Source: Rhizobium sp. BK650
GTDB taxonomy: Bacteria > Pseudomonadota > Alphaproteobacteria > Rhizobiales > Rhizobiaceae
NCBI RefSeq assembly: GCF_014195325.1
Contig: NZ_JACIBK010000010.1
Location: 209,117 to 273,116, forward strand
Length of the DNA stretch: 64,000 nucleotides
Direction of reading: 5' to 3'
Shown here: one piece after another, positions 37,701-45,543 of the stretch
Numbering within the stretch: position 1 is the first letter of the stretch
Layout: each line of letters starts with the position of its first letter
Notes under the pieces: generated by a model
What the model was told of the DNA's origin: nothing
What the model saw: only the letters and a program-made list of their open reading frames with translations
Database searches by the model: none
Position numbers and translations under genes: made by a program

Positions 37701-40349
37701 GATCAAAAGCCGGTGAAGCTCCTCGAATTCTCCGACAACATCTGCGTATCCCGGCTGAAGCGGCCATTCGATTCCGGCTTTTCCCAAGAACTCGACGCCG
37801 GTCTCCACCGCCTCAATGTTTCGTCCGGTCGTAAACAAAAGCAGCACGGTTAGGCATATCACTTCCGCACGCTCCGCGAAGGCGGTTGTTCCTTCAATAA
37901 GCTCGGCAAGCCGCTCCTCGGCGGACGAGAAGTTTCCATTGACTATATCGCATTCGGCAAGGCCCAATCGAAGTCCGAAGGATAGAGGATGGTTCTCTTC
38001 CTCTTCGCGGCTTAGAACGGACAGGCCTTTATCAAAATACGACTGAGCGGACGTGTAGGCGCTCGCAAGTCTCGCTCGTTCGCCGGCTGCCATGAAGACT
38101 CTCGCGACCGCCATGCGTTCGTCGCCAGAAACGAGCTCTAGTGCTTTATCAAAGTGGCCGGCGATCATATAAACCGTATCGTCGACCTCAGAGAGGGTGG
38201 CGAGAAGGAGGCGTCCGATCCTCAGATGTTCTTTGGCACGCACCGTGTCGTCCAGCGAGATGCATGCAGCCATCTGAATTTGGTCATGTACGAAGGTCAC
38301 GAGATTTGATGACATTCGGACCATGCCGGCCTCGATTGCGGGCCGCAACGTCGGCTCCAGTTCGTCGATTTTCGTCCCGAGAACGAGTGCGGCTGTCTTC
38401 AAGTCGGTCGCGCTGCCCAGAAGCGACAAGATTCCCAAAGCGCCTTTTGTTCTACTCGGCAACCTCCCTAGCTGGAGTCCAAGGAGTTGGGCCACGTTCC
38501 GTGTGACGCTTCGGCTCGCGACTTCTGCATCGTTCCACTCCCATTCCGATGTGTCGGCTTGGAAGGTAACTAATTTATCCGAGGCGAGCTGCCGAAGAAA
38601 TTGAAGCGTAAAGAACGGGTTCCCGTCCGTCTTCTCATTAACAATTGCGGCCAGTGTTTCGACACGCTCTGGCGGGCACGAAAATACATTTGCCAAGAGC
38701 CGCTCAAGATCGGTGTTCGAAAGCGTATCAAGCCGAATGTCCGTGACACGATGAGAGTTCTGCCTGATATTGGCGAGGAGGGTGGCAAGTGAGTGGGTCG
38801 AATCGACCTCGTCATCCCGGTATGCGACGACCAGGAGTGTATGTTTGAGCTGATGCTCCGTCGCAAGCCCTTGGATCAGATCCAACGTCGCCGGATCGAG
38901 CCACTGAAGGTCGTCCACGAAGACAACGAGCGGATGGGCAGCGGTGGCAAATACACTTAGGAAGGCCTTAAAAAGGTATCTGAAACGGACGGCAGCTGTG
39001 GCAAGCTCCGCAGCCGCGATAGGTGGCTGATTGCCAACTATATGCGAAAGCTCCGGGACAAGATCCACCATGAGTCCGGCATTCTCTCCCAAAGCCTTGA
39101 CGAAATTGGCCCGCCATTCTTGGACTTCTGCTTCGTCTTTCGCCAGCAATTGTCGAACGAGCCCCCGAAACGCCTGGATGATCGTGGAGTAGGGCGTCTC
39201 CCACCTGTTCTGATCGAATTTTCCTTCCGCGAAGAGAAAGCCCCGGCCTACCAGGGTTTGCTGTGTGCCAGCCACAAGGGACGACTTCCCGATGCCGGCG
39301 GCTCCGGTCACGATCACGACTTCGCTATCCGCTCCGGCCGCCACGCGCTCTGCCGAGTTCAACAGAAGCTGTCGAGCGACATCACGCCCGTAGAGCATCG
39401 CGTCGTAGCCCGAGTGTCTGAAGAGATCGCCTCGTGCGACTGGAAAGCGTTCAATCTTTCCTCCGACAGCCCACTCCGTTACGCAGCGTCTGAGGTCGCT
39501 CTCGACCGCCTTGGCAGATTGATATCGAAGGTCCGGATCCTTCTCCAGTAACTTGAGCAAGATGGCGTCGAGCTGTTCGGGAAGCCCGCGATATCTGAGG
39601 CTCGGCTTTGGTGGGCGCGTGGTTAGGTGTCGGTGTGCCCAATCGAGTGGCTCGGAAGCGGAAAATGGCAGGGTCCCGGTGAGCAGTTCGAACAGCGTCA
39701 CTCCCAAGCTGTAGAGGTCGCTGCGTTGATCAGGGCGCCGGTTTGTACGGCCCGTCTCCTCAGGGGACATATATGCCGGAGTCCCAAAGGAGCGCAGAAC
39801 AGAATTTATGGCTCTGCCGGCACGGCCGAAACCCGTAAACGCCACCTCACCGTTCTCCGTCAGAAAGCAGTTCTCGGGCCGCATATCGCCGTGGATCAGT
39901 CCCGCCTCATGAACTAACCGCAGCGCTTCCGCGATGCGGCAGGCCACCTCTAGCTTGCGACCAATGGAAGATGCGGTTCCCCATTCTGCGGCCTTGCACA
40001 CCCTGCCGAGCGGAATGCCACCGGGATCAACAAGAGTCATCCCGACTTGCTTTTGCCCCATAACGACTTTGGTCGGGTGCAGTATCGCCGTGCTATGCGC
40101 AATTGACTGGAGTAGTTCTAGCTCTTGAGTGAACTCTTCCTCTCGGGAGGGCTCGACATTCGCGGCAACAATAAGAACTGTCTGTTGGTCTTCCGACGTT
40201 GCCCGATACCATGCGCGGTCAACGTCGGAATGCAGTTTTACTGCTACGATATCTGGATCGCCGATAACCTCAGCGGCGATAGATGCGACGAAGTCTTTGT
40301 CTGCTTCGACGGTCAGGTCGGAGTGCATGCTTGGTTCGGGAGGCGACAT
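34761..40349 (-). CDS. Giant kinase-like / ATPase / GAF / PAS / histidine kinase protein
   Basis: 1862 residues. Domains in order: Ser/Thr-kinase-like (about 30-300), AAA-type predicted ATPase with Walker A GAAGIGKSS (349-357) and Walker B VVFVDDLQWLD, a long helical repeat region (about 700-1300), GAF (1318-1475), PAS (1480-1600), HisKA SIAHEVSQPL with H1629 and ATPase motifs NILLNAVDAV, SDNGCGI and GMGVGLSVSKAI. The N-terminal kinase has D155 and N160 (HGDMRPEN), but the DFG aspartate is G173 (TGFGRA) and the VAIK lysine position is V61, so it is probably catalytically dead. Known multidomain kinases of this layout occur in cyanobacteria and proteobacteria; the signal is unknown. Confidence 0.93.
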   Translation of the reverse strand: MSPPEPSMHSDLTVEADKDFVASIAAEVIGDPDIVAVKLHSDVDRAWYRATSEDQQTVLIVAANVEPSREEEFTQELELLQSIAHSTAILHPTKVVMGQKQVGMTLVDPGGIPLGRVCKAAEWGTASSIGRKLEVACRIAEALRLVHEAGLIHGDMRPENCFLTENGEVAFTGFGRAGRAINSVLRSFGTPAYMSPEETGRTNRRPDQRSDLYSLGVTLFELLTGTLPFSASEPLDWAHRHLTTRPPKPSLRYRGLPEQLDAILLKLLEKDPDLRYQSAKAVESDLRRCVTEWAVGGKIERFPVARGDLFRHSGYDAMLYGRDVARQLLLNSAERVAAGADSEVVIVTGAAGIGKSSLVAGTQQTLVGRGFLFAEGKFDQNRWETPYSTIIQAFRGLVRQLLAKDEAEVQEWRANFVKALGENAGLMVDLVPELSHIVGNQPPIAAAELATAAVRFRYLFKAFLSVFATAAHPLVVFVDDLQWLDPATLDLIQGLATEHQLKHTLLVVAYRDDEVDSTHSLATLLANIRQNSHRVTDIRLDTLSNTDLERLLANVFSCPPERVETLAAIVNEKTDGNPFFTLQFLRQLASDKLVTFQADTSEWEWNDAEVASRSVTRNVAQLLGLQLGRLPSRTKGALGILSLLGSATDLKTAALVLGTKIDELEPTLRPAIEAGMVRMSSNLVTFVHDQIQMAACISLDDTVRAKEHLRIGRLLLATLSEVDDTVYMIAGHFDKALELVSGDERMAVARVFMAAGERARLASAYTSAQSYFDKGLSVLSREEEENHPLSFGLRLGLAECDIVNGNFSSAEERLAELIEGTTAFAERAEVICLTVLLLFTTGRNIEAVETGVEFLGKAGIEWPLQPGYADVVGEFEELHRLLIERPIDDLFFAPTMADPHIKSSMDVMTEVFPAAYAVDRRLMEFLLLRMTVLSLRHGLCDSSSVAFSALNMALGAQFSDYATAYQFGELSRKLVDRGRAGRYKARVYALFAGFAVPWIKPLAHSNLLTEEAFRISTSTGDLAFAAYSARNHITHQLMSGKPLPEVQKVAENALSFARMVELGLPHENFFSQVRFIRKLRGLLTEGHGDVDGWANQYSNPLPRNAMMISYHWVFRLAEYYLTEDFSAAREAALRVEPIKWAMRSSIEEAEFEFYAGLNASALAVRDVMPAGRRKQHLEDLHRHHARLEAWASGCEITFACREALLAAEIAQLEGKSADAQSLYEKAIRGARANGFLQVEAIASELAGRFYVTRGLDIAAEAYLRRAREAFARWGAVAKVRLLDFRFIDLTSRGSLSQTQASLALPVASLDIDAVGKASRVLSSEVILASLIEKLMKLVVQNSGAERGVLMLLSGDELYIEATAVTAEGDIEVQQNRRRHAGSELPSSVLHYVTRTKSAVALHDTAVAMFDPGDEYFQVNQPRSILCVPVFNATTLIGLLYVENNVVSDVFSENRTSVLDFLASQAGIWLGNARLYSELQRSEAWLREAQRLSRTGSFYWSDELDRLECSEEIYRICHLPHHSPLTIRHIGDLIHPADQPEFQQLVESARQDGTDIDRQFKLQLHDGSIRDVRLVTRTAYDAKGGRLRLGSLQDVSEMQRTQDVLARISAELAHVSRTATLGVLAASIAHEVSQPLLGVVANAEACQMMLASEPPNLDGARRTAARSLRDGNRAADTIRRLRGLFGSTTPIVEAFDLNDVVREVLTLAGNELQANEVILRSSFAEWLPSASGDRAQVQQVVLNILLNAVDAVRFLPGGQRSVGISTRSYGRDHVRIDISDNGCGIDDEDSERLFEAFYTTKPNGMGVGLSVSKAIIESVGGQIWAAANSEGGATFSFTLKRASNLDGMRPSGEAKGSLPVRSS

Positions 40350-40771
40350 TTATCGATTGTACACGGTTCGATCCCCCAAACGGAGGTAAACGAACGTTCT
40401 ATTGAGTTGGTCTAGCTCCCCAAAATGGAAGGTGAGCGAGGGCTAGCCGCTTCTATCACACGTCCGCCGACATCTTTTACCGGTCAATAGTAATAGCTGC
40501 CGTTGATCTTGTCGAAAGATTGCGTTGTTGGTGGCGGAGGCCTGCGTCAGAGCCCGCTCCTAGCGGAATTCTTTCCTTCGGATCGATGACGACCTACTGG
40601 CGGTATGATAGCCGGTATTCCCGCCGGAGCGTCGCTCCGCCGGGAATACCCATGCGTAACGTAAAACGAGCGTATAGCTATCCTAACATGACATCGTACC
40701 TCAGGTTCCGTTCGACCCGCGGACTTGGAAGTCGCGCGGGCGCTCAATGAACGTCAAACTGGAAGAAGACG
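40350..40771. other. Intergenic region between giant kinase and AhpD-like gene
   Basis: Divergent promoter region. No gene recognised; an open frame at 40520-40750 is not convincing. Holds the large hairpin at 40614-40650. Confidence 0.5.
40614..40650. repeat. Large hairpin
   Basis: GGTATTCCCGCCGGAGC (40614-40630) pairs with GCTCCGCCGGGAATACC (40634-40650) with one mismatch and a three-base loop. It lies 121 bases before the AhpD-like gene. No T run follows, so a role as operator, leader structure or mobile-repeat remnant is more likely than termination. Confidence 0.7.
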
Positions 40772-41251
40772 ATGACACAGCGGATCAACTACGCGCAGCT
40801 CTCGCCCGAGCTTTTCAAAAGCCTGATGGGCTTCAGCATGGAAGTGAAGAAGGGCTCGATCGAACAATCCATTCTCGATCTGGTCGATATCCGTGCATCC
40901 CAGATTAATGGATGCGCGTTCTGCCTGGACATGCATTCGAAAGAAGCCAAGATCCACGGTGAGCGCGAACTGCGCCTCTACCACCTCGCTGCTTGGCGCG
41001 AATCTACCCTGTTTAGCCCGCGCGAGCGAGCGGCTCTGGCTTGGACTGAAGCGTTGACCAAACTGCCGGAAGGCGGCGTCTCCGACGAAATCTACGAGAG
41101 GGTTCGCGGCCAGCTTTCCGAAAAGGAAATCTCCGATCTGACGTTCCAGATCATGGTCATCAACAGCTGGAACCGCGCTAGCGTAGCGTTTCGTGCAGTT
41201 CCCGGCTCCGCGGACAAGGCTTTCGGCCTAGACAAGGCAGGCCTGGCATAA
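40772..41251 (+). CDS. AhpD-like carboxymuconolactone decarboxylase family protein
   Basis: 159 residues with the family's redox motif: VDIRASQINGCAFCLDMHSK (CxxC near residues 48-51 with the downstream His), RERAALAWTEALTKLPEGG and a helical C-terminus. Members act as alkylhydroperoxidase-type disulfide reductants. Preceded by GAAGAAGAC. Followed by a hairpin and then by the dioxygenase-like gene with its own operator, so it is probably a separate unit. Confidence 0.93.
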   Translation: MTQRINYAQLSPELFKSLMGFSMEVKKGSIEQSILDLVDIRASQINGCAFCLDMHSKEAKIHGERELRLYHLAAWRESTLFSPRERAALAWTEALTKLPEGGVSDEIYERVRGQLSEKEISDLTFQIMVINSWNRASVAFRAVPGSADKAFGLDKAGLA

Positions 41252-41260
41252 GTGCTTAAC

Positions 41261-41288
41261 GCATGCGGCCAACTGATCGGCCGCATGC
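41261..41288 (+). terminator. Hairpin after AhpD-like gene
   Basis: Perfect ten-base stem GCATGCGGCC / GGCCGCATGC with an eight-base loop, ten bases after the stop. No T run, so a weak or Rho-assisted terminator. Confidence 0.5.
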
Positions 41289-41302
41289 GGCCCTGCCGGC
41301 AT

Positions 41303-41320
41303 CGTCCAGCTTTTTGGACG
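41303..41320. promoter_or_regulatory. Operator-like palindrome CGTCCA-N6-TGGACG, copy 3
   Basis: CGTCCA (41303-41308), GCTTTT, TGGACG (41315-41320), 105 bases before the dioxygenase-like gene. Identical arms and spacing to the two copies between wrbA and the ring-cleavage dioxygenase. Confidence 0.65.
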
Positions 41321-41425
41321 CTGAGTCGAAGAACGGCCGCCTGTCCGACCTCGCAGATTGGCTCTACGCTCCCTTGACCGGACGCAAATAGCCGGCGGCG
41401 ATAAGCCGAAAAAGAGGACGGAACA

Positions 41426-42265
41426 ATGAACGACACTGGGACAATCCAGCCGATCCAGGGCGACGGCCATACCCCTTACAGCAGATACGTCCAGACAGAG
41501 GTCCTGCATACGCTTCAGGAGTTTGTCAGCGACAGTCCTGCAGAACCTGCATTTCTCGCCAACGTCCAGATCAGTGAAATCTACTGGGCGCTTATCACCC
41601 GCGAGCTACTTGCTGCGCAGATCGAGCTTCGCCACGATCGTATCGCGGCGACGAACCGCATTCTTCGACGCATCGTCAGCCACATGGAAGCCTTCAACGC
41701 TAACTGGCGCTCGCTTTCATGGCTCACGCCGGCAGAACTCATGCCCATCCTGAAGGGATTGAGCGCAAAGCACGGCAAAGACACGGCCCTGCAAGGCTGG
41801 ACGTTCCGCGAGATGACCTTTCTTCTAGGAGTAAAGGATCGCCCGTCGCTCGAACACTTCGAGCCGCAGCCGCAGAGACATCTACAACTGACGGAGCGCT
41901 TGAACTCGCCGAGTCTGTACGACGATATTTTGGCCGCACTGGCGCGCGCCGGAAAGCGGGTTCCGGAAGACTACCTCAGGCCCGACTATGCGAAGGCATA
42001 CAAGCCAAGCAAAGAGATCGAAGCCATTTGGGCGGAAATCTATCGCAGGGATGATCCAGCAGATCAATGGCGGTCATTGGCCGAGCTGCTCGCTGATATT
42101 GCGGTGGAATTCACGAATTGGAAGTATCTCCATCTGATGGCGACGCGCCGCACTTTCGGATCTCGGCCCGCGTATCACGGCGTTGACGCAATTCAGTGGC
42201 TCCTTCCCACCATGGAAGAGATTCCATTTCCTGAAGTTTGGACTGCCCGGGGCCTTGTTTCCTAG
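41426..42265 (+). CDS. Divergent tryptophan 2,3-dioxygenase-like heme protein
   Basis: 279 residues, the usual size of tryptophan 2,3-dioxygenase (TDO), and with its helical landmarks: TPYSRYVQTEVLHTLQEF, SEIYWALITRELLAAQIEL, WTFREMTFLLGVKDRPS with the conserved Arg (R128), and NWKYLHLMATRRTFG with the proximal heme ligand H236. Two key features of true TDO are missing. The distal active-site histidine is V47 (FLANVQIS), and the substrate loop GTGGSSG after the heme histidine is replaced by GSRPAYHG. So it is a heme enzyme of the superfamily with probably a different substrate. First gene of an operon with a LinD-like GST and preceded by operator copy 3. Confidence 0.82.
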   Translation: MNDTGTIQPIQGDGHTPYSRYVQTEVLHTLQEFVSDSPAEPAFLANVQISEIYWALITRELLAAQIELRHDRIAATNRILRRIVSHMEAFNANWRSLSWLTPAELMPILKGLSAKHGKDTALQGWTFREMTFLLGVKDRPSLEHFEPQPQRHLQLTERLNSPSLYDDILAALARAGKRVPEDYLRPDYAKAYKPSKEIEAIWAEIYRRDDPADQWRSLAELLADIAVEFTNWKYLHLMATRRTFGSRPAYHGVDAIQWLLPTMEEIPFPEVWTARGLVS

Positions 42266-42371
42266 CAGAGCAGCGCCGGTCGCCTGGCTGGCGTCCCCTC
42301 AACACAAGCAAAATTTCCATGAGGTACCTCCGGGATTCCGGGGAGCTCGGATAGCTCGGGGAGAGCAGGAC

Positions 42372-43421
42372 ATGGACCACATTAGGTTGAATTCACTGGT
42401 GTCGAGCGCGCGCGCTTGTATAGCTGATAGCAAGCGAGCCGGTGTAATGCGTTTCTCACGTGGTACAGAGAAAGGGCGCTTCTTACTCTTCCATGCCGCA
42501 ATGTCGTTCTGCTCACAAAAGGTGCGTGCAACCTTGTTGCAGCGGGGCGTGGCTTACGAGTCAAACGAGATGTTGATACTCGCCAGCCGAGATCGGGACG
42601 GAAACCTGGTTGCTGCAGAGAACTATAGTGCGGAGTACGTGCGTCTAAGGCGCTCAGGCCAGGTATCAAGTGTCAGGGGCTTGGCGGACGGCTACTCGGG
42701 GATGTCATCGGTCTCGCTGTGCGGATTGGACGCGTGTGCTGTCCCGACTTTGGTCGACCTCGACACAGGTGAAGTGATTGTCGATTCTCTCCGCATTTGT
42801 GTTCACATCGACTCTGCGGTTGGCGGTTCCGACCCGTTGATACCGATAGCTGACCAGGATCGGCAACGGGTTTTCCGGCAACTGGAGGCCGTCGATGCCA
42901 CGCCACATCCCGGTCTGCTATACGGCTTTCACCCACATAGAGATCGGCGTCCTCAAGTGCTTCGGGATGCCATGAAGACGGTCTACGACGAGAAGCTCAA
43001 GACACTGGCGGCGCTCGCCGCTCGTCATTCGGCTGACCCCGAGGTTGTCGAGGCCTATCATGCAAAGATTTCGAAAGAGAGCGCGGGGCGGGCAGTTCAG
43101 CACGATGTAGTCTTCCAGGAAGCGATCCGGAAGGCCACACGTGAACGTCTCGCGCAACTCAATCTTGATCTTCAGCAAAGCACAACGGATTGGTTATGCT
43201 CCAATAGCCTGAGCCTCGCCGACATTTTCTGGGCCGTTAGTTTGGTAAGGCTTCGATACTTAGGCCTCGCGGTTCTATGGGAGGATCTGCCCCTCGTTGA
43301 ACCTTACTATCGGATGGTTACGTCGCTGCATTCCATTCGCGAGGAGGTTATCAATGCGACGATCGCGTCCATGCCGCCATCAGCATATTTAAGCTCTGAA
43401 ACGGCAACGCGCGCTTTCTGA
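42372..43421 (+). CDS. GST-family protein similar to hydroquinone reductive dehalogenases (LinD/PcpC)
   Basis: 349 residues, longer than ordinary GSTs and close to LinD. The N-domain has HAAMSFCSQKVRATLLQRG with an S-x-C pair (S45, C47) at the position where PcpC and LinD have their catalytic Ser and Cys. Then comes AVPTLVDLDTGEVIVDSLRI with the cis-proline and glutathione-binding DS, and a long helical C-domain with SLSLADIFWAVSLVRL. Such enzymes use glutathione to remove chlorine from chlorohydroquinones. It follows the TDO-like gene by 106 bases. The substrate is unproven. Confidence 0.8.
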   Translation: MDHIRLNSLVSSARACIADSKRAGVMRFSRGTEKGRFLLFHAAMSFCSQKVRATLLQRGVAYESNEMLILASRDRDGNLVAAENYSAEYVRLRRSGQVSSVRGLADGYSGMSSVSLCGLDACAVPTLVDLDTGEVIVDSLRICVHIDSAVGGSDPLIPIADQDRQRVFRQLEAVDATPHPGLLYGFHPHRDRRPQVLRDAMKTVYDEKLKTLAALAARHSADPEVVEAYHAKISKESAGRAVQHDVVFQEAIRKATRERLAQLNLDLQQSTTDWLCSNSLSLADIFWAVSLVRLRYLGLAVLWEDLPLVEPYYRMVTSLHSIREEVINATIASMPPSAYLSSETATRAF

Positions 43422-43585
43422 CACATCTGGTCAACGCAAACGATCGTTTTGCTACCACCGTTAACAAACTGCTGTTCTAATTATCGAGGTCGATTGGCTA
43501 TGGGGACACCCAGCAAACTGGAGCTCGAAAGGACGGGCGGAGATCCGAGCCTTTCGCCAAAAGTTCCCCAACCTCTGCTGCATCG

Positions 43586-43963
43586 CTAGCCAGCCTGCAC
43601 GGTGACCCATGAATGCCGCAGGTGGCCATAAACGACCTTGTCGGGCTCGAGCCCGGAAGGATCTTCGAAGCAACCCAAACCAATGGCTGTCAGGTCAGGA
43701 TACGCGTTCGGCATCCAATATACGGTCGTGCCGCAAGATGGGCAAAACTTAAACGTTACGTTGTGCCCACTATCGCCGGTCCGTGTATACGTCCGTTCGT
43801 CGCCGGCGCATCTCACATTTTCCGATTTAAAGAGAACCGCAACTCCAAAGACGGAGCCAGTGCGAAGCTGGCACGATCGGCAATGACAGACGGCGACCAT
43901 GACTGGCGACCCATGAGTAGTTGCCGTAAGCTCACCGCAGCAGCACGTCGCCAGTCTTCTCAT
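43586..43963 (-). CDS. GFA-family zinc protein
   Basis: 125 residues with the Mss4-like zinc fold: ATCCCGELTAT, VAVCHCRSCQLRTGS and FKFCPSCGTTVYWMP supply cysteine pairs for two zinc sites. The family is annotated as glutathione-dependent formaldehyde-activating/centromere protein V-like, but most members have unknown activity. Minus strand, alone, about 245 bases downstream of the metallo-beta-lactamase gene with a terminator between. Confidence 0.9.
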   Translation of the reverse strand: MRRLATCCCGELTATTHGSPVMVAVCHCRSCQLRTGSVFGVAVLFKSENVRCAGDERTYTRTGDSGHNVTFKFCPSCGTTVYWMPNAYPDLTAIGLGCFEDPSGLEPDKVVYGHLRHSWVTVQAG

Positions 43964-44057
43964 CTCGCGTCAGCCTTGTAGATACGGGACTTGGGGCTTT
44001 TCATGCTTCGATCAACAAGTTGACCTGAACGCGCGCGCCCACATCTAGCCCAACTGA

Positions 44058-44089
44058 GAAAAGGATGCCCGGCTATTGCCGGACATCCT
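44058..44089 (-). terminator. Intrinsic terminator (minus strand)
   Basis: AGGATGCCCGGC / GCCGGACATCCT with one mismatch and loop TATT. Read on the minus strand it is followed by TTTTCTC, so it ends the metallo-beta-lactamase transcript 120 bases upstream. Confidence 0.75.
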
Positions 44090-44208
44090 CGCTTATACTG
44101 AATTTGGGACAGCTACTGCTGCCGCAAATGCCACCACACTTTCCTCGTATTGAGGATGTCATCTCTTCGCTTGGGAAGTGCTTTGCTTCCGCAGCCCCCC
44201 GATTTTCC

Positions 44209-45171
44209 TCAGTAGTCCCAGAATACCGGTACCCAGCGGAATGCATCGCCGGCGACGGCGACACGGCCGAGGGACGGGAAGGGCAGATGGGTTGCGACGA
44301 GGAGTTCGCCGGTTCCTGCAAGCTTATTGAGAAGATCGATGCGGACACGGGCGGCCTCCTCGGGGTCGTGTTCGAAACCGTTGTGCCAATTGGGCTGGTC
44401 AAAGCCCACTGCAAAGATGGCGTCGCCGGCGAAGGTCAGTGCCTCGTCTCCAGATGCGACTCGGATAATGGAATGACCCGGGGTGTGGCCGCCGGTCCGG
44501 CGGGCAATAACACCAGGTGCGACTTCAACCTGTTCGTCAAACGGGACAAGGTTGCCCCGATACTGAGCGAGGAAATTCTTGGCGGTCGCTTTCAATGCGT
44601 CGGGAAAACCATCCGGCATCTTCGTTTTGGTAAAGTCCGGCGACTCCCAAAACGCTACCTCGGCGGCGGCAACGTGAATACGAAGATTAGGATGGAGGCG
44701 CTCCTTAATGCCGTCGACCAAAAGGCCGCCGACGTGATCCATATGCATGTGGGTCAGCACGATGTCAGTGACGGATGCAAGTTCAATGTCTGCATGCTGC
44801 AGACGCTGCAGCAGCTGGCCCGCGCGCGGCAGGTTAAGGTCAGGATCAAGACCTAGGCCTGCATCCAGAAGGATCGTCTGCGAACCACTACGGACGACCA
44901 CCGCGTTCAGCGGCCAGTCGAACGCATCTGGCGGAAGAAACTGATCCACCATCCAGTTGGCGCGAACGGTAGGATCGGCGTTGTGACCCATCATCACGGT
45001 CGGCAATGGCAACACACCGTCGCTGACAACCATCACATCGATGTCGCCGATCTTAACCGCGTATCGCGAGGGGACGAGTTCCTCAGCACCCTTCTTGCCG
45101 ATGTGGAACGCACTTTCGGGCGGAACCTGCAGCTGCCGGACGGGTGACGGGTGGTTTGATGGTTGCGACAT
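44209..45171 (-). CDS. Metallo-beta-lactamase-fold hydrolase, copy 1
   Basis: 320 residues with the metal site THMHMDHVGG, plus GGHTPGHS, FAGDAIF and a final histidine in ATHLPFP. Related to lactonase-like and AttM/AhlD-like metallo-hydrolases; the substrate is unknown. It is a clear paralog of the gene at 45544: SRYAVKIGDIDVMVVSDGV matches SRYAVKVGDIEVIVISDGV, and GFEHDPEEA is shared. AAGGAG precedes ATG 45171. The two are divergent and share 372 bases holding two AAAC-N4-GTTT boxes. Confidence 0.92.
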   Translation of the reverse strand: MSQPSNHPSPVRQLQVPPESAFHIGKKGAEELVPSRYAVKIGDIDVMVVSDGVLPLPTVMMGHNADPTVRANWMVDQFLPPDAFDWPLNAVVVRSGSQTILLDAGLGLDPDLNLPRAGQLLQRLQHADIELASVTDIVLTHMHMDHVGGLLVDGIKERLHPNLRIHVAAAEVAFWESPDFTKTKMPDGFPDALKATAKNFLAQYRGNLVPFDEQVEVAPGVIARRTGGHTPGHSIIRVASGDEALTFAGDAIFAVGFDQPNWHNGFEHDPEEAARVRIDLLNKLAGTGELLVATHLPFPSLGRVAVAGDAFRWVPVFWDY

Positions 45172-45307
45172 TTCGCACTCCTTTGTTGTGGACTAATGGT
45201 CACCGTTGCGAGCACTGGATTTTGAACCAGACTGGGTTTTGCGTTTGTATTGCAAGCTCGCCGCGTGACGCTTCGAGAAAGCTAGCTTTATGGGTCGTCG
45301 TTGGTAA

Positions 45308-45323
45308 CCAAACTTTAGTTTGG
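45308..45323. promoter_or_regulatory. AAAC-N4-GTTT box (site G)
   Basis: Perfect six-base arms CCAAAC-TTTA-GTTTGG, in the shared region of the divergent metallo-beta-lactamase genes. Confidence 0.68.
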
Positions 45324-45404
45324 GAGAGCCGAGCGGTGCGGCGCTGTTACGCGCGGTGGCAGGGAAGATGCGCTTTTGTAATCTACGTATAGGGGAGGGA
45401 CTTC

Positions 45405-45434
45405 GAAGCTAAACCCAAACCTCTGTTTAGCTTC
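45405..45434. promoter_or_regulatory. Nested palindrome with AAAC-N4-GTTT box (site H)
   Basis: Outer perfect ten-base inverted repeat GAAGCTAAAC (45405-45414) / GTTTAGCTTC (45425-45434). The inner box CCAAAC-CTCT-GTTTAG at 45415-45430 uses the same right arm. It lies 110 bases before the second metallo-beta-lactamase gene. Confidence 0.68.
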
Positions 45435-45543
45435 GGCTACGTCTGCCAGTCACATAGAACGGCATGGCCGCTTTCGGACATTTCCTGTGCAGGTGCATGC
45501 CTCCGTTGCGGCATTTCTCTATGAAAGATCAAAGGAGTTCAAT

